Source: Actinomycetes bacterium
GTDB lineage: Bacteria; Actinomycetota; Actinomycetes; Propionibacteriales; Nocardioidaceae
Length of the DNA stretch: 26,969 nucleotides
Direction of reading: 5' to 3'
NCBI GenBank assembly: GCA_029779385.1
Contig: JAKPAQ010000321.1
Span: forward strand, 1-26,969
Shown here: positions 1 through 8,849 of the stretch, one piece after another
How positions within the stretch are numbered: position 1 is the stretch's first letter
How the letters are laid out: the number at the start of each line of letters is the position of its first letter
Position numbers and translations under genes: made by a program
The notes under the pieces: generated by a model
Seen by the model: only the letters and a program-made list of their open reading frames with translations
Told to the model about the DNA's origin: nothing
The model's database searches: none

Positions 1-1284
1 ATTCACATCGAGGAGCATGAGGTTGATGCTCGCGACACCAAGTTGGGGCCTGAGGAGATCACGCGCGACGTTCCCAACGTCAGCGAAGAAATGCTCGCCA
101 ACCTTGACGAGCGCGGCATCATCCGCATCGGTGCCGAGGTATCCAACGGTGACATCTTGGTCGGCAAGGTCACGCCGAAGGGCGAGACCGAACTGACTCC
201 CGAAGAGCGCCTGTTGCGCGCCATCTTCGGCGAGAAGGCTCGTGAAGTTCGCGACACCAGCCTCAAGGTTCCGCACGGTGAGTCCGGCACGGTCATCGGC
301 GTTCGAGTCTTCGACTCGGCCGAGGGTGACGAACTCAGCCCTGGCGTAAACCAGCTGGTTCGGGTCTATGTCGCTCAGAAGCGCAAGATCAGCCACGGCG
401 ACAAGCTCGCTGGCCGTCACGGAAACAAGGGCGTCATCGCGAAGATTCTGCCGGTCGAGGATATGCCGTTCCTCGCCGACGGAACTGCCGTTGACATCGT
501 CTTGAACCCGCTTGGTGTGCCAGGTCGCATGAACGTCGGTCAGGTTTTGGAAACTCACTTGGGCTGGATTGCCAAATCCGGCTGGGAAGTTCCGGCCAAC
601 GTCAAGGAAGAGTGGGCAGACCGCCTGCGCTCCATTGGCGCCGACGAAGCCGCACCGAACACCAACATCGCAACTCCGGTATTCGACGGTGCTCGTGAAG
701 ACGAGATCACCGGGCTGCTGAGTTCGACTCGACCGAACCGCGATGGCGACCAGATGGTCGGACCTGACGGTAAGGCGGTGCTTTTCGACGGACGTACCGG
801 CGAGAAGTTCCCCGATCCGATCAGCGTCGGTTACATGTACCTGCTCAAGTTGCACCACTTGGTCGACGACAAGATCCACGCTCGTTCGACCGGTCCGTAC
901 TCGATGATCACCCAGCAGCCGCTTGGCGGTAAGGCCCAGTTCGGTGGCCAGCGCTTCGGTGAGATGGAAGTTTGGGCTCTCGAGGCGTACGGCGCGGCAT
1001 ACGCGTTGCAGGAATTGTTGACGATCAAGTCAGATGACATCGTGGGCCGCGTCAAGGTCTATGAAGCCATCGTCAAGGGCGAGAACGTTCCCGAGCCGGG
1101 AATCCCCGAGTCTTTCAAGGTTCTCGTCAAGGAGATGCAGTCACTGTGTCTCAACGTCGAAGTGCTCTCGGCCGACGGTTCTGCCGTCGAGTTCAAGGAC
1201 TCAGAAGATGAGTTCTTCCGTGCCGCCGAGGAGCTCGGTATCGACCTGTCCCGCCGCGAGCCGTCGTCAGTCGACGAACTCTGA
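1..1284 (+). CDS. rpoB: RNA polymerase beta subunit, 3' part
   Basis: This is the C-terminal 427 residues of the RNA polymerase beta subunit, open at the window's left edge; a full actinobacterial protein is about 1,150-1,180 residues. Visible conserved blocks are [14 protein letters not shown] (nucleotides about 391-432), the [13 protein letters not shown] segment and [20 protein letters not shown] near the C terminus, which contact DNA, nascent RNA and the beta' clamp. The rifampicin-resistance region lies upstream of the window, so nothing can be said about it. The reading frame is intact to a TGA at 1282-1284, and rpoC follows after 53 bases, as in the usual rpoBC operon. The identification is secure. 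Confidence 0.99.
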   Translation: MHIEEHEVDARDTKLGPEEITRDVPNVSEEMLANLDERGIIRIGAEVSNGDILVGKVTPKGETELTPEERLLRAIFGEKAREVRDTSLKVPHGESGTVIGVRVFDSAEGDELSPGVNQLVRVYVAQKRKISHGDKLAGRHGNKGVIAKILPVEDMPFLADGTAVDIVLNPLGVPGRMNVGQVLETHLGWIAKSGWEVPANVKEEWADRLRSIGADEAAPNTNIATPVFDGAREDEITGLLSSTRPNRDGDQMVGPDGKAVLFDGRTGEKFPDPISVGYMYLLKLHHLVDDKIHARSTGPYSMITQQPLGGKAQFGGQRFGEMEVWALEAYGAAYALQELLTIKSDDIVGRVKVYEAIVKGENVPEPGIPESFKVLVKEMQSLCLNVEVLSADGSAVEFKDSEDEFFRAAEELGIDLSRREPSSVDEL

Positions 1285-1337
1285 GCACCGCCCCGATACT
1301 GAGCATCCACAGAATTTCGAAAGGGAACGAAGACAAC

Positions 1338-4300
1338 GTGCTAGACGTCAACTTCTTCGACCAAATCAAAATCGGTCTGGCGACCGCTGACAACATCCGC
1401 GACTGGTCGTTCGGTGAAGTCAAGAAGCCAGAAACGATCAACTACCGCACCCTCAAGCCCGAGCGCGACGGTCTTTTCTGCGAAAAGATCTTCGGTCCGA
1501 CCCGGGACTGGGAATGCTACTGCGGCAAGTACAAGCGAGTGCGCTTCAAGGGCATCATTTGTGAGCGCTGCGGCGTTGAGGTAACCCGCAGCAAGGTCCG
1601 CCGTGAGCGGATGGGTCACATTGAACTCGCTGCCCCGGTCACCCACATCTGGTACTTCAAAGGCGTGCCTAGCCGGTTGGGCTACCTCTTGGACTTGGCG
1701 CCGAAGGACCTCGAAAAGGTCATTTACTTCGCTGCGTACATGATCACCAAGGTTGATGAGGAAGCGCGTCACCGCGACCTCGACAGCCACGAGTCGAAGA
1801 TCCGCCAGGAAATCGACTTGATCGAGAACCGCAAGAACGACGCGATCAACGCTCGTGCGCTCAAGCACGAAGAGGACGTCGCCAAGCTCGAGGCCGAGTC
1901 GGCCAAGGCGGCCGAATTGCGCAAGGTCCGCGATGCGGCCGAGCGTGAAATGGGTCAGATCCGCGATCGCCACGATCGTGAAATCGCCCGGATCGAGCAG
2001 GTTTGGGATCGGTTCAAGAACCTTAAGGTCCAAGACCTTGAAGGCGATGAACTGCTTTACCGCGAAATGACCTACCGCTTCGGCGACTACTTCGAGGGCT
2101 ACATGGGCGCGGCCGCGATCCAGAAGCGCTTGCAAGACTTCGATCTCGAAGCCGAAACTGTGCTGCTCCAAGAGATCATCGCCACCGGCAAGGGTCAGCG
2201 CAAGACGCGCGCGCTCAAGCGGCTGAAGGTCGTTTCGGCCTTCCTCGGTAGCCAGAACGATCCAGCCGGCATGGTGCTGGATACGGTTCCGGTTATCCCG
2301 CCGGAATTGCGACCGATGGTCCAACTCGATGGTGGCCGCTTCGCCACCAGCGACTTGAACGATCTTTACCGTCGCGTGATCAACCGCAACAACCGCCTCA
2401 AGCGACTGTTGGACTTGGGTGCGCCCGAGATCATCGTCAACAACGAAAAGCGGATGCTCCAAGAAGCAGTCGACTCGCTGTTCGACAACGGTCGGCGCGG
2501 TCGCCCGGTCACCGGTCCTGGCAACCGTCCGCTGAAATCGATCTCCGACATGCTCAAGGGCAAGCAGGGACGTTTCCGTCAGAACTTGCTCGGTAAACGA
2601 GTTGACTACTCGGGTCGTTCGGTCATCGTTGTTGGTCCGCAGCTCAAGTTGCACCAGTGTGGTCTGCCAAAGCAGATGGCCCTGGAACTATTCAAGCCGT
2701 TCGTAATGAAGCGTCTGGTTGACCTCAACCACGCGCAGAACTTCAAGAGCGCAAAGCGCATGGTCGAGCGGGCACGCCCGGTCGTTTGGGATGTCCTTGA
2801 AGAGGTCATCACTGAGCACCCGGTGCTGTTGAACCGTGCGCCCACGCTGCACCGCCTTGGTATTCAGGCGTTCGAGCCGCAGCTCATTGAGGGCAAGGCC
2901 ATCCAGATTCACCCGCTCGTCTGCTCGGCCTTCAACGCCGACTTCGATGGTGACCAGATGGCAGTCCACTTGCCGTTGTCGGCTGAGGCGCAGGCCGAGG
3001 CTCGCATCTTGATGCTTTCGACGAACAACATCCTCAAGCCGTCCGACGGTCGTCCGGTCACCATGCCTACCCAGGACATGATCATCGGTCTGTACTTCCT
3101 GACGCTGGATCGTGACGGTCACCAAGGCGAAGGCCGAGCATTCAGCTCGACTGCCGAAGCCACGATGGCTTTCGAGCGCGGTGAGATCACCCTGCAGAGC
3201 AAGGTAAAGATCCGTATCCCGGCCGAAGACGGAATCGTTAAGACGCGTGAAACCACCTTGGGTCGTGCGATCTTCAATGAGGCGCTGCCGGCTGACTACC
3301 CGTTCGTCAACTTCCAGGTTGGCAAGAAGGAACTGGGTGTAATCGTCAACGACCTTGCCGAGCGTTACAGCAAGGTCGACGTAGCTAGCGCCCTGGACAA
3401 CCTCAAGGAGACCGGTTTCCACTGGGCGACCCGCTCAGGTGTGACGATCTCGATCGACGATGTTGTTAGCCCTGCTGAGAAGCCACAGATCCTCGAGAAG
3501 TACGAAGATCAGGCCGCCAAGGTTCAAAAGCAATTCGACCGCGGTTTGATCACTGAGGACGAGCGTCGTCAAGAACTTATTGAGATCTGGACGCAGGCCA
3601 CCAACGAAGTTTCGGCTTCGATGGAGGTCATGTTCAAGGCCAGCGGCGATAACCCGATCTGGATGATGGTCAACTCTGGTGCCCGAGGCAACATGATGCA
3701 GCTGCGTCAGATTGCCGCGATGCGTGGCCTGGTGGCAAACCCGAAGGGTGAGATCATTCCTCGCCCGATCAAGGCGAACTACCGCGAAGGCCTCTCGGTC
3801 GTCGAGTACTTCATCGCGACGCACGGTGCGCGTAAGGGCTTGGCCGATACCGCGCTTCGTACCGCTGACTCGGGCTACCTGACTCGTCGTCTCGTCGACG
3901 TCAGCCAGGACGTAATCATCCGCGAGGAAGATTGTGGCACCGAGCGCGGTTTGCCCAAGACCATCGCAACTCGCCTCGAAGACGGCAGTTGGGTCGAGGC
4001 CGAGAACGTTGAGACCTCGGCTTATGCCCGTAACGCCGCAGTCGATATTGCTCACCCGGTAACCGGTGAAGTGCTCATTGCAGCCGGTGAGGATCTTGGC
4101 GACGTTGAGATCAACCAGTTGATTGAAGCCGGAGTTGAGTCGATCAAGGTGCGCACGGTGCTGACCTGCGATGCTAAGACCGGGACCTGCGCTAAGTGCT
4201 ATGGCCGTTCGCTGGCCACCGGCAAGCTTGTCGACATTGGTGAGGCGGTCGGTACGATCGCGGCGCAGTCGATTGGTGAGCCCGGTACTCAGCTGACCAT

Positions 4301-5177
4301 GCGTACCTTCCACACCGGTGGTGTGGCCGGTGACGACATCACCCACGGTCTTCCGCGTGTTGTGGAGCTTTTCGAAGCTCGTAACCCCAAGGGTCTGGCG
4401 CCGATCACCGAGGCCGCAGGTCGGCTCACGATCGACGACACCGACAAGGGTCGCAAGCTCGTCGTCACCCCCGACGACGGTTCGGAGCCGATCGAGTACC
4501 CGGTCACCAAGCGTTCGCGCTTGTTGGTTCGCGATGGTGACACGGTCGAGGTTGGCCAGCAGCTCACGCACGGTACCCCCAACCCGCAGGAAGTTCTGCG
4601 AATCTTGGGTGTGCGCAAGGCGCAGGAACACCTCGTGGACGAGGTCCAAGAGGTCTACCGAAGCCAGGGCGTGGCAATCCACGACAAGCACATCGAGATC
4701 ATCGTTCGACAGATGCTGCGACGGGTCACCGTCATCGAGCAGGGCGACGCGAACCTGATCCCGGGCGACTTGGCTGATCGTGCGGTCTTCGAAGAAGAGA
4801 ACCGTCGCGTGGTTGCCGAAGGCGGCACCCCCGCCTCAGGCCGCCCGGTCCTGATGGGCATCACGAAGGCCTCGCTGGCCGTCGAGTCGTGGCTGTCGGC
4901 CGCTTCCTTCCAGGAGACAACTCGTGTCCTGACCGAAGCTGCGATCCAAGGCAAGTCGGACTCGCTGCGTGGTCTGAAGGAGAACATCATCATCGGCAAG
5001 CTGATCCCGGCCGGCACCGGCCTGGAGCGGTACCGCAACATCCGGGTCGAGCCGACTGAAGAAGCACGATTGGCCGCAAATGCGGTCACCGGCTACGACA
5101 GTTTCGACTACCAGTTCGGCGCTTCCGAAGCCGGACCAGTTGCGTTGGACGATTTCGACTTCAGTTTCGACAACTGA
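1338..5177 (+). CDS. rpoC: RNA polymerase beta' subunit
   Basis: Largest subunit of RNA polymerase, 1279 residues, close to the 1,300 or so usual in actinobacteria. A GTG start is used, about 12 bases after AAAGGGA. The N-terminal zinc site is C60, C62, C75, C78. A long charged, coiled-coil-like stretch typical of actinobacterial beta' spans about 135-235. The catalytic magnesium loop NADFDGD is at 533-539 (D535, D537, D539). The second zinc site is C866, C944, C951, C954. The bridge-helix segment [21 protein letters not shown] and the trigger-loop segment [14 protein letters not shown] are both present. No key residue is missing. It is cotranscribed with rpoB and ends seven bases before a strong hairpin. 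Confidence 0.99.
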   Translation: MLDVNFFDQIKIGLATADNIRDWSFGEVKKPETINYRTLKPERDGLFCEKIFGPTRDWECYCGKYKRVRFKGIICERCGVEVTRSKVRRERMGHIELAAPVTHIWYFKGVPSRLGYLLDLAPKDLEKVIYFAAYMITKVDEEARHRDLDSHESKIRQEIDLIENRKNDAINARALKHEEDVAKLEAESAKAAELRKVRDAAEREMGQIRDRHDREIARIEQVWDRFKNLKVQDLEGDELLYREMTYRFGDYFEGYMGAAAIQKRLQDFDLEAETVLLQEIIATGKGQRKTRALKRLKVVSAFLGSQNDPAGMVLDTVPVIPPELRPMVQLDGGRFATSDLNDLYRRVINRNNRLKRLLDLGAPEIIVNNEKRMLQEAVDSLFDNGRRGRPVTGPGNRPLKSISDMLKGKQGRFRQNLLGKRVDYSGRSVIVVGPQLKLHQCGLPKQMALELFKPFVMKRLVDLNHAQNFKSAKRMVERARPVVWDVLEEVITEHPVLLNRAPTLHRLGIQAFEPQLIEGKAIQIHPLVCSAFNADFDGDQMAVHLPLSAEAQAEARILMLSTNNILKPSDGRPVTMPTQDMIIGLYFLTLDRDGHQGEGRAFSSTAEATMAFERGEITLQSKVKIRIPAEDGIVKTRETTLGRAIFNEALPADYPFVNFQVGKKELGVIVNDLAERYSKVDVASALDNLKETGFHWATRSGVTISIDDVVSPAEKPQILEKYEDQAAKVQKQFDRGLITEDERRQELIEIWTQATNEVSASMEVMFKASGDNPIWMMVNSGARGNMMQLRQIAAMRGLVANPKGEIIPRPIKANYREGLSVVEYFIATHGARKGLADTALRTADSGYLTRRLVDVSQDVIIREEDCGTERGLPKTIATRLEDGSWVEAENVETSAYARNAAVDIAHPVTGEVLIAAGEDLGDVEINQLIEAGVESIKVRTVLTCDAKTGTCAKCYGRSLATGKLVDIGEAVGTIAAQSIGEPGTQLTMRTFHTGGVAGDDITHGLPRVVELFEARNPKGLAPITEAAGRLTIDDTDKGRKLVVTPDDGSEPIEYPVTKRSRLLVRDGDTVEVGQQLTHGTPNPQEVLRILGVRKAQEHLVDEVQEVYRSQGVAIHDKHIEIIVRQMLRRVTVIEQGDANLIPGDLADRAVFEEENRRVVAEGGTPASGRPVLMGITKASLAVESWLSAASFQETTRVLTEAAIQGKSDSLRGLKENIIIGKLIPAGTGLERYRNIRVEPTEEARLAANAVTGYDSFDYQFGASEAGPVALDDFDFSFDN

Positions 5178-5183
5178 GTTAGC

Positions 5184-5227
5184 AATAAGTGGGCCCGGTC
5201 AGCGAAAGCTGGCCGGGCTTACTTATT
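5184..5227. terminator. Bidirectional terminator hairpin after rpoC
   Basis: The left arm 5184-5203 and right arm 5208-5227 pair over 20 positions (AATAAGT/ACTTATT outer part, GCCCGG-rich inner part) with a few G-U or single mismatches and a GAAA loop. The A/T-rich outer arms give a T-rich end on either strand, so the hairpin can end rpoBC transcription from the left and the minus-strand acyltransferase from the right. The TAA stop of the acyltransferase (5219-5221) lies inside the right arm. Confidence 0.85.
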
Positions 5228-6283
5228 TGTCGGAGATGACTTGGGGTTTCGGAACAACCAGTTCAGTTCTGGCTCGAACACCGGCCGGAACAGCGTAGCG
5301 ACTGGTTTGGTCATGAGCAGGTTCGCCAACACAATCGCTGACACCACACAGCCTGCCACTGCCACCGCGCCGTAGGGTTCGAGCTTCTCCCACAAGCCAA
5401 ATTGTCGATCAAGGAAAATGATCACGTATCCGTGGAGCAAGTAGCAGTAGAAGGTTCTACCACCAAGAGCTGTCGTCCACGACTTAGCTCGAGGGATCAA
5501 CGACAAAGCAGCTAGCGTCAGCACAAAAGCGATCAGCAGCAGAGCCGATCGAATAAGTAGACCTTCGGACCAGCCGACGCCAAGCTCGTCATAACGAGAC
5601 TTCCAAAGCAGCCAGTTTCGTGGCCAGCGTTCAGCCCAATCAGCGGCCCAAAACTGGCAGGCAATGAACGTCCCCACAAGCAACAGGGCCGCAGGTACTT
5701 GGATTCTCGTGGCGCCAAGGCGCCTGAATTTGTCGAGGCTGAAGTGCATGCCAATCACATAGAAGGGAAGCAGGCCAAGCACTTTCGGCAGCGCCAGCAC
5801 GTTTGGAATCTCGATTAGTCCGGCTGTTAGAGAAACCAAGATCGAGACCGTTATTGGGTACTTCAAGTTGCGCCAGATTGGTGTACTCAACCGCCAAATC
5901 AACAAGGCGGCCAAGAACCAACCGAGCCATTGGGGCGACAGCAGCATGAGGTGAACAGGTTCACCGTCATAGTGCCGCGTTATCAACTGCAAACTTGTTT
6001 CCACGATCAGGTAGGGCACGATCAGCGTTGAAACGAGCCGCCGAATCTGCCGCGAGTTTCCAACGAAGTTGCGTGCTGTGTAGCCGGAGATCAACACGAA
6101 GAAAGGCATATGGAACAGGTAGATCCACGTGTAGATTCCGCGCGCCGAATCCATCACGACTAATTCGGTAAGTGAGTGGCCGATGACCACGAGCAGCATC
6201 ACCCAGTAGCGCGCGTTGTCCAAATAGGCGACACGCTCTTTGGGTGCGGCCGCAGAGGTCAGCGGCGGCTCAAGGCGACTCAC
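5219..6283 (-). CDS. Membrane acyltransferase (acyltransferase-3 family)
   Basis: Integral membrane protein of 354 residues resembling the acyltransferase-3 superfamily, closest in feel to fucose 4-O-acetylase-like proteins (COG3594 type). The N terminus carries YLDNARYWVMLLVVIGHS, with H36 the likely catalytic histidine, followed by FHMPFFVLISGY (57-68). About ten hydrophobic segments follow, and the tail is basic and cytoplasmic-like. Members move acetyl or other acyl groups onto sugars, lipids or cell-wall glycans; the substrate here cannot be read. It lies 36 bases downstream of the lipoprotein gene on the same strand. The start is GTG with no clear Shine-Dalgarno sequence, but TAGAGT sits exactly six bases upstream, which may make this a leaderless transcript. 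Confidence 0.85.
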   Translation of the reverse strand: MSRLEPPLTSAAAPKERVAYLDNARYWVMLLVVIGHSLTELVVMDSARGIYTWIYLFHMPFFVLISGYTARNFVGNSRQIRRLVSTLIVPYLIVETSLQLITRHYDGEPVHLMLLSPQWLGWFLAALLIWRLSTPIWRNLKYPITVSILVSLTAGLIEIPNVLALPKVLGLLPFYVIGMHFSLDKFRRLGATRIQVPAALLLVGTFIACQFWAADWAERWPRNWLLWKSRYDELGVGWSEGLLIRSALLLIAFVLTLAALSLIPRAKSWTTALGGRTFYCYLLHGYVIIFLDRQFGLWEKLEPYGAVAVAGCVVSAIVLANLLMTKPVATLFRPVFEPELNWLFRNPKSSPTNK

Positions 6284-6289
6284 GGTTTG

Positions 6290-6295
6290 ACTCTA
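6290..6295 (-). promoter_or_regulatory. Candidate -10 box for leaderless acyltransferase mRNA
   Basis: On the minus strand TAGAGT fits the actinobacterial TANNNT -10 box and is separated from the GTG start by six bases (CAAACC), the spacing expected when transcription begins at the start codon. TTGACC lies 22 bases further upstream, longer than a normal -35 spacer, so the -35 is doubtful. Confidence 0.4.
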
Positions 6296-6319
6296 CCGCC
6301 GGGCGCAGTGGTAACGCGG

Positions 6320-7435
6320 TCAACTCTTGGCTGCTGAAACGAACAGGGTGAGATAGTTTCCGCGGGCAGACAAAGTGTGGACCGTCCGGATTTGTCGGCC
6401 TCGTCGGTCGGTGCCCCATGAAGTCGAAATCACTTCGTTGAGGTCTGCGACAACATCTCGCGAAATGTTCGCGGACGGCACCCGGTCGCCAATAAAACTG
6501 GTGGCGATTTCACTGGCGATCGTGGCTCGCAGGGTGGTCATTGTGGCAAATTCGGGAAGATTGGCCGAGAGTAAAACAGTTGAACTGGACGGTGGGGTGT
6601 AGCCGTCGATTACCGGTTCAGTAGCAGGTGCGTCCTCGTCCATCTTCGGCCAGATCCAGCCGGTGGCCTCGGCGGTTGAGTCGATGTCCACCGGGTTCTC
6701 GAGACGTTCTGGGGTCCGGTCCTTCTGTCCTTCGCGCGGGTCGCCAACATAGGCAATCGCCACGGTCATCACGGGGCTTTCTAATGAGCCCGTGGAGCCG
6801 GTTCGGGTGCGGACATCTCCGGGGTCGACATTGAGTTGGACATTCAGGTCTCGGCCGCTGGGGCTCTTTCCGGTCACGTTTAGGGCGCAATTGACGACCC
6901 GGCGGTTCTCGGCCTGGCAGTACTTACTCAAGTCGTCGGTGACGATTTCAGAGCCAGGAAGTAGCACGGCGATCTGGGCGAGCATCTTGCGGACAGTTTT
7001 GGTTGGCGACTTGTCGATCCGCATCACCGAAACGAAGGTATCGGGCCGGGGCATGGACTCTAGGTCGGCAAAGGTGTCGCGCTCTGGCCGGTTGCTCGGG
7101 GTGGGAGTTGTTGGCGATGATGGGGTCGCAGTGCTGGGAGTGTCGGCGGACTTCTTCAGTTCCTCGGCGGCCAATTCTGCTTGGACTGCTTGTAGTTCTG
7201 GCAGGTAAGCAGCAACCAGCTCAGGGCTGCGGAAACGAACAAGCGGTCCGAGTTGAACTGCGCCTTCGGGGACGCTGACGCCAAACCCGATCGGACTGGC
7301 CGGGCCAGCTTCGTGAGCGTTGATGGGAGCCGGGTCGGTCGTCGAATCTGGACTGGGCGACTGCTTATGGGGTGTGCACGCCCCGAGCGCACAGACCACT
7401 AGTAATGCGACCGAAGCGATCGTAAGACGACGCAT
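6320..7435 (-). CDS. Putative lipoprotein of unknown function
   Basis: Predicted secreted lipoprotein of 371 residues. The signal peptide has a basic start (MRR), a hydrophobic core and the lipobox LGAC at 17-20, with C20 the lipid-modified cysteine. A Pro/Ser/Thr-rich stretch follows to about residue 40, and a second low-complexity linker lies at about 95-120. The rest is soluble and contains two cysteines, C173 and C183, that could form a disulfide. I recognise no domain. The ATG start is well supported by AAGGGGAT just upstream. It is transcribed divergently from the transhydrogenase gene and probably with the acyltransferase downstream, hinting at an envelope role, but no function can be assigned. 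Confidence 0.75.
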   Translation of the reverse strand: MRRLTIASVALLVVCALGACTPHKQSPSPDSTTDPAPINAHEAGPASPIGFGVSVPEGAVQLGPLVRFRSPELVAAYLPELQAVQAELAAEELKKSADTPSTATPSSPTTPTPSNRPERDTFADLESMPRPDTFVSVMRIDKSPTKTVRKMLAQIAVLLPGSEIVTDDLSKYCQAENRRVVNCALNVTGKSPSGRDLNVQLNVDPGDVRTRTGSTGSLESPVMTVAIAYVGDPREGQKDRTPERLENPVDIDSTAEATGWIWPKMDEDAPATEPVIDGYTPPSSSTVLLSANLPEFATMTTLRATIASEIATSFIGDRVPSANISRDVVADLNEVISTSWGTDRRGRQIRTVHTLSARGNYLTLFVSAAKS

Positions 7436-7484
7436 GTATCCCCTTGCAAAGTTTGTGGATACTCAAGAGTAGCCGGTGGACCCG

Positions 7485-7490
7485 TATGGT
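7485..7490 (+). promoter_or_regulatory. Candidate -10 box for leaderless transhydrogenase mRNA
   Basis: TATGGT matches TANNNT and is followed by six bases (TCATTT) and then ATG at 7497. No Shine-Dalgarno sequence precedes that ATG. If the box is real, translation starts at 7497 and not at the upstream in-frame GTG at 7476. No convincing -35 is visible. Confidence 0.4.
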
Positions 7491-7496
7491 TCATTT

Positions 7497-8795
7497 ATGT
7501 TTGCTCCGAGTGACCCAGACGCGATCTTTACCTATGGCGCACCGGCGCTGAAGTTCGGCCCAGGTGCCAGACACGAGATCGCCGCCGACCTTGCCCGCTT
7601 CGCACCGAAGCGCGTCTTGATCGTCACTGATGCTGGGGTCGCGGCTACCGGCGCGCCAGACGAACTTGCTGAACAGGTTCGCGCGACTGGTGTCGTGGTA
7701 GTCGTTTTCGCTGACACTCGCGTCGAGCCCACCGACGGCAGCCTGAACGCAGCAGTCGATTTCGCTAGGAGCAGCGGACCCTTCGACGTGATCATTGCGT
7801 TCGGCGGCGGCAGCAGCATCGACACCGCCAAGGCGGTGAACCTGCTGGTCACCAATGACGGCGAACTAATGGACTTCATCAACGCGCCGGTCGGTCGGGC
7901 AAAAGCGCCGTTGCGGCCGTTGCTGCCGTTGATCGCTGTGCCAACGACAACCGGCACTGGCAGTGAGAGCACGACCATTTGTGTGCTCGATGTCGTTGCA
8001 CAGAACATCAAGACCGGTATTTCTCATGCCGCGCTTCGGCCGACCTATGCAGTAGTTGACCCAGAACTTACCTACACCCAGCCGGCCGGTGTCACCGCTG
8101 CGGCTGGCTTGGACGTGCTCTGTCACGCGTTGGAGAGCTATACCGCCCGGTCGTATACGTCCTACGAGGCAAAGCAGCCAAACCAGCGGGTTCCGTATTG
8201 CGGCTCGAATCCGATCTCGGACTTGTGGTCTCAGCGGGCAATGTCACTGATGAGTACTTCGTTCGTGGCGGCCGTTCGCGACGGCGCAGACAAAGCAGCA
8301 CGCGAACAGATGGCCCTGGCGGCGACCTTCGCCGGGCTGGGCTTTGGCAATGCGGGCGTGCACATCCCGCACGCCAACGCCTACCCGATCGCCGGTCAGG
8401 TCGGCGACTTTCAGCCGGCCGACTATCCCGAGCCGGACGGCACGATCGACCACGGGCTGGTCCCGCACGGTATGGCCGTTTCGATGACTGCACCAGCCGC
8501 ATTCAGATTCACGTTTTCGGCTGCGCCCGAACGTCACCGGGAAGCTGCGCGGTTGCTCGATCCGACGGCGCCGATGACGGCGGATCCGGCCGACTTCCTG
8601 CCGAGCGTGCTGACATCGCTGATGCAGCGCGTGGGGGTGCCATCAGGATTGGCTGAATTGGGTTTTGGGTCGTCCGACCTCGACCGGCTGGCCGAAGGCA
8701 CGATGAAGCAGCAGCGCTTGTTGTCCACCGCGCCCAAGGAGGTAACTGAACAGGACGTCCTGGCCATTTTGGCCGACTCGGTCGAACTGTGGTGA
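7497..8795 (+). CDS. Fe-dependent hydroxyacid-oxoacid transhydrogenase-like enzyme
   Basis: Iron-containing alcohol dehydrogenase family protein of 432 residues from this ATG (439 from an in-frame GTG at 7476). The start region IFTYGAPALKFGPG and the inserts around 215-245 match the ADHFE1/HOT subgroup better than simple alcohol dehydrogenases. GGGSSIDTAK at 103-112 is the nucleotide-binding signature. Probable metal ligands are D206 and H210 (GLDVLCHALE), H289 or H292 (GVHIPHANAYPI) and H324 (VPHGMAVS). Known HOT enzymes (EC 1.1.99.24) oxidise 4-hydroxybutyrate to succinic semialdehyde while reducing 2-oxoglutarate to D-2-hydroxyglutarate, with tightly bound cofactor. The next gene may recycle that product. 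A different alcohol or hydroxyacid substrate remains possible. Confidence 0.85.
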   Translation: MFAPSDPDAIFTYGAPALKFGPGARHEIAADLARFAPKRVLIVTDAGVAATGAPDELAEQVRATGVVVVVFADTRVEPTDGSLNAAVDFARSSGPFDVIIAFGGGSSIDTAKAVNLLVTNDGELMDFINAPVGRAKAPLRPLLPLIAVPTTTGTGSESTTICVLDVVAQNIKTGISHAALRPTYAVVDPELTYTQPAGVTAAAGLDVLCHALESYTARSYTSYEAKQPNQRVPYCGSNPISDLWSQRAMSLMSTSFVAAVRDGADKAAREQMALAATFAGLGFGNAGVHIPHANAYPIAGQVGDFQPADYPEPDGTIDHGLVPHGMAVSMTAPAAFRFTFSAAPERHREAARLLDPTAPMTADPADFLPSVLTSLMQRVGVPSGLAELGFGSSDLDRLAEGTMKQQRLLSTAPKEVTEQDVLAILADSVELW

Positions 8796-8849
8796 AGTCG
8801 AGCGGCCGCAGGTAGGCGCACGGCTTTTAGATTTACCAGTTCAAGTAGC

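Noticed and set aside
1341..4691. Long minus-strand open frames opposite rpoC (437 and 418 codons)
   Set aside because: They run antisense to a fully conserved rpoC and contain no recognisable domain; strong codon bias in rpoC leaves the opposite frame free of stops.
7476..7496. GTG at 7476 as start of the transhydrogenase gene
   Set aside because: No Shine-Dalgarno sequence; the ATG at 7497 has a TANNNT box at leaderless spacing. Not excluded.
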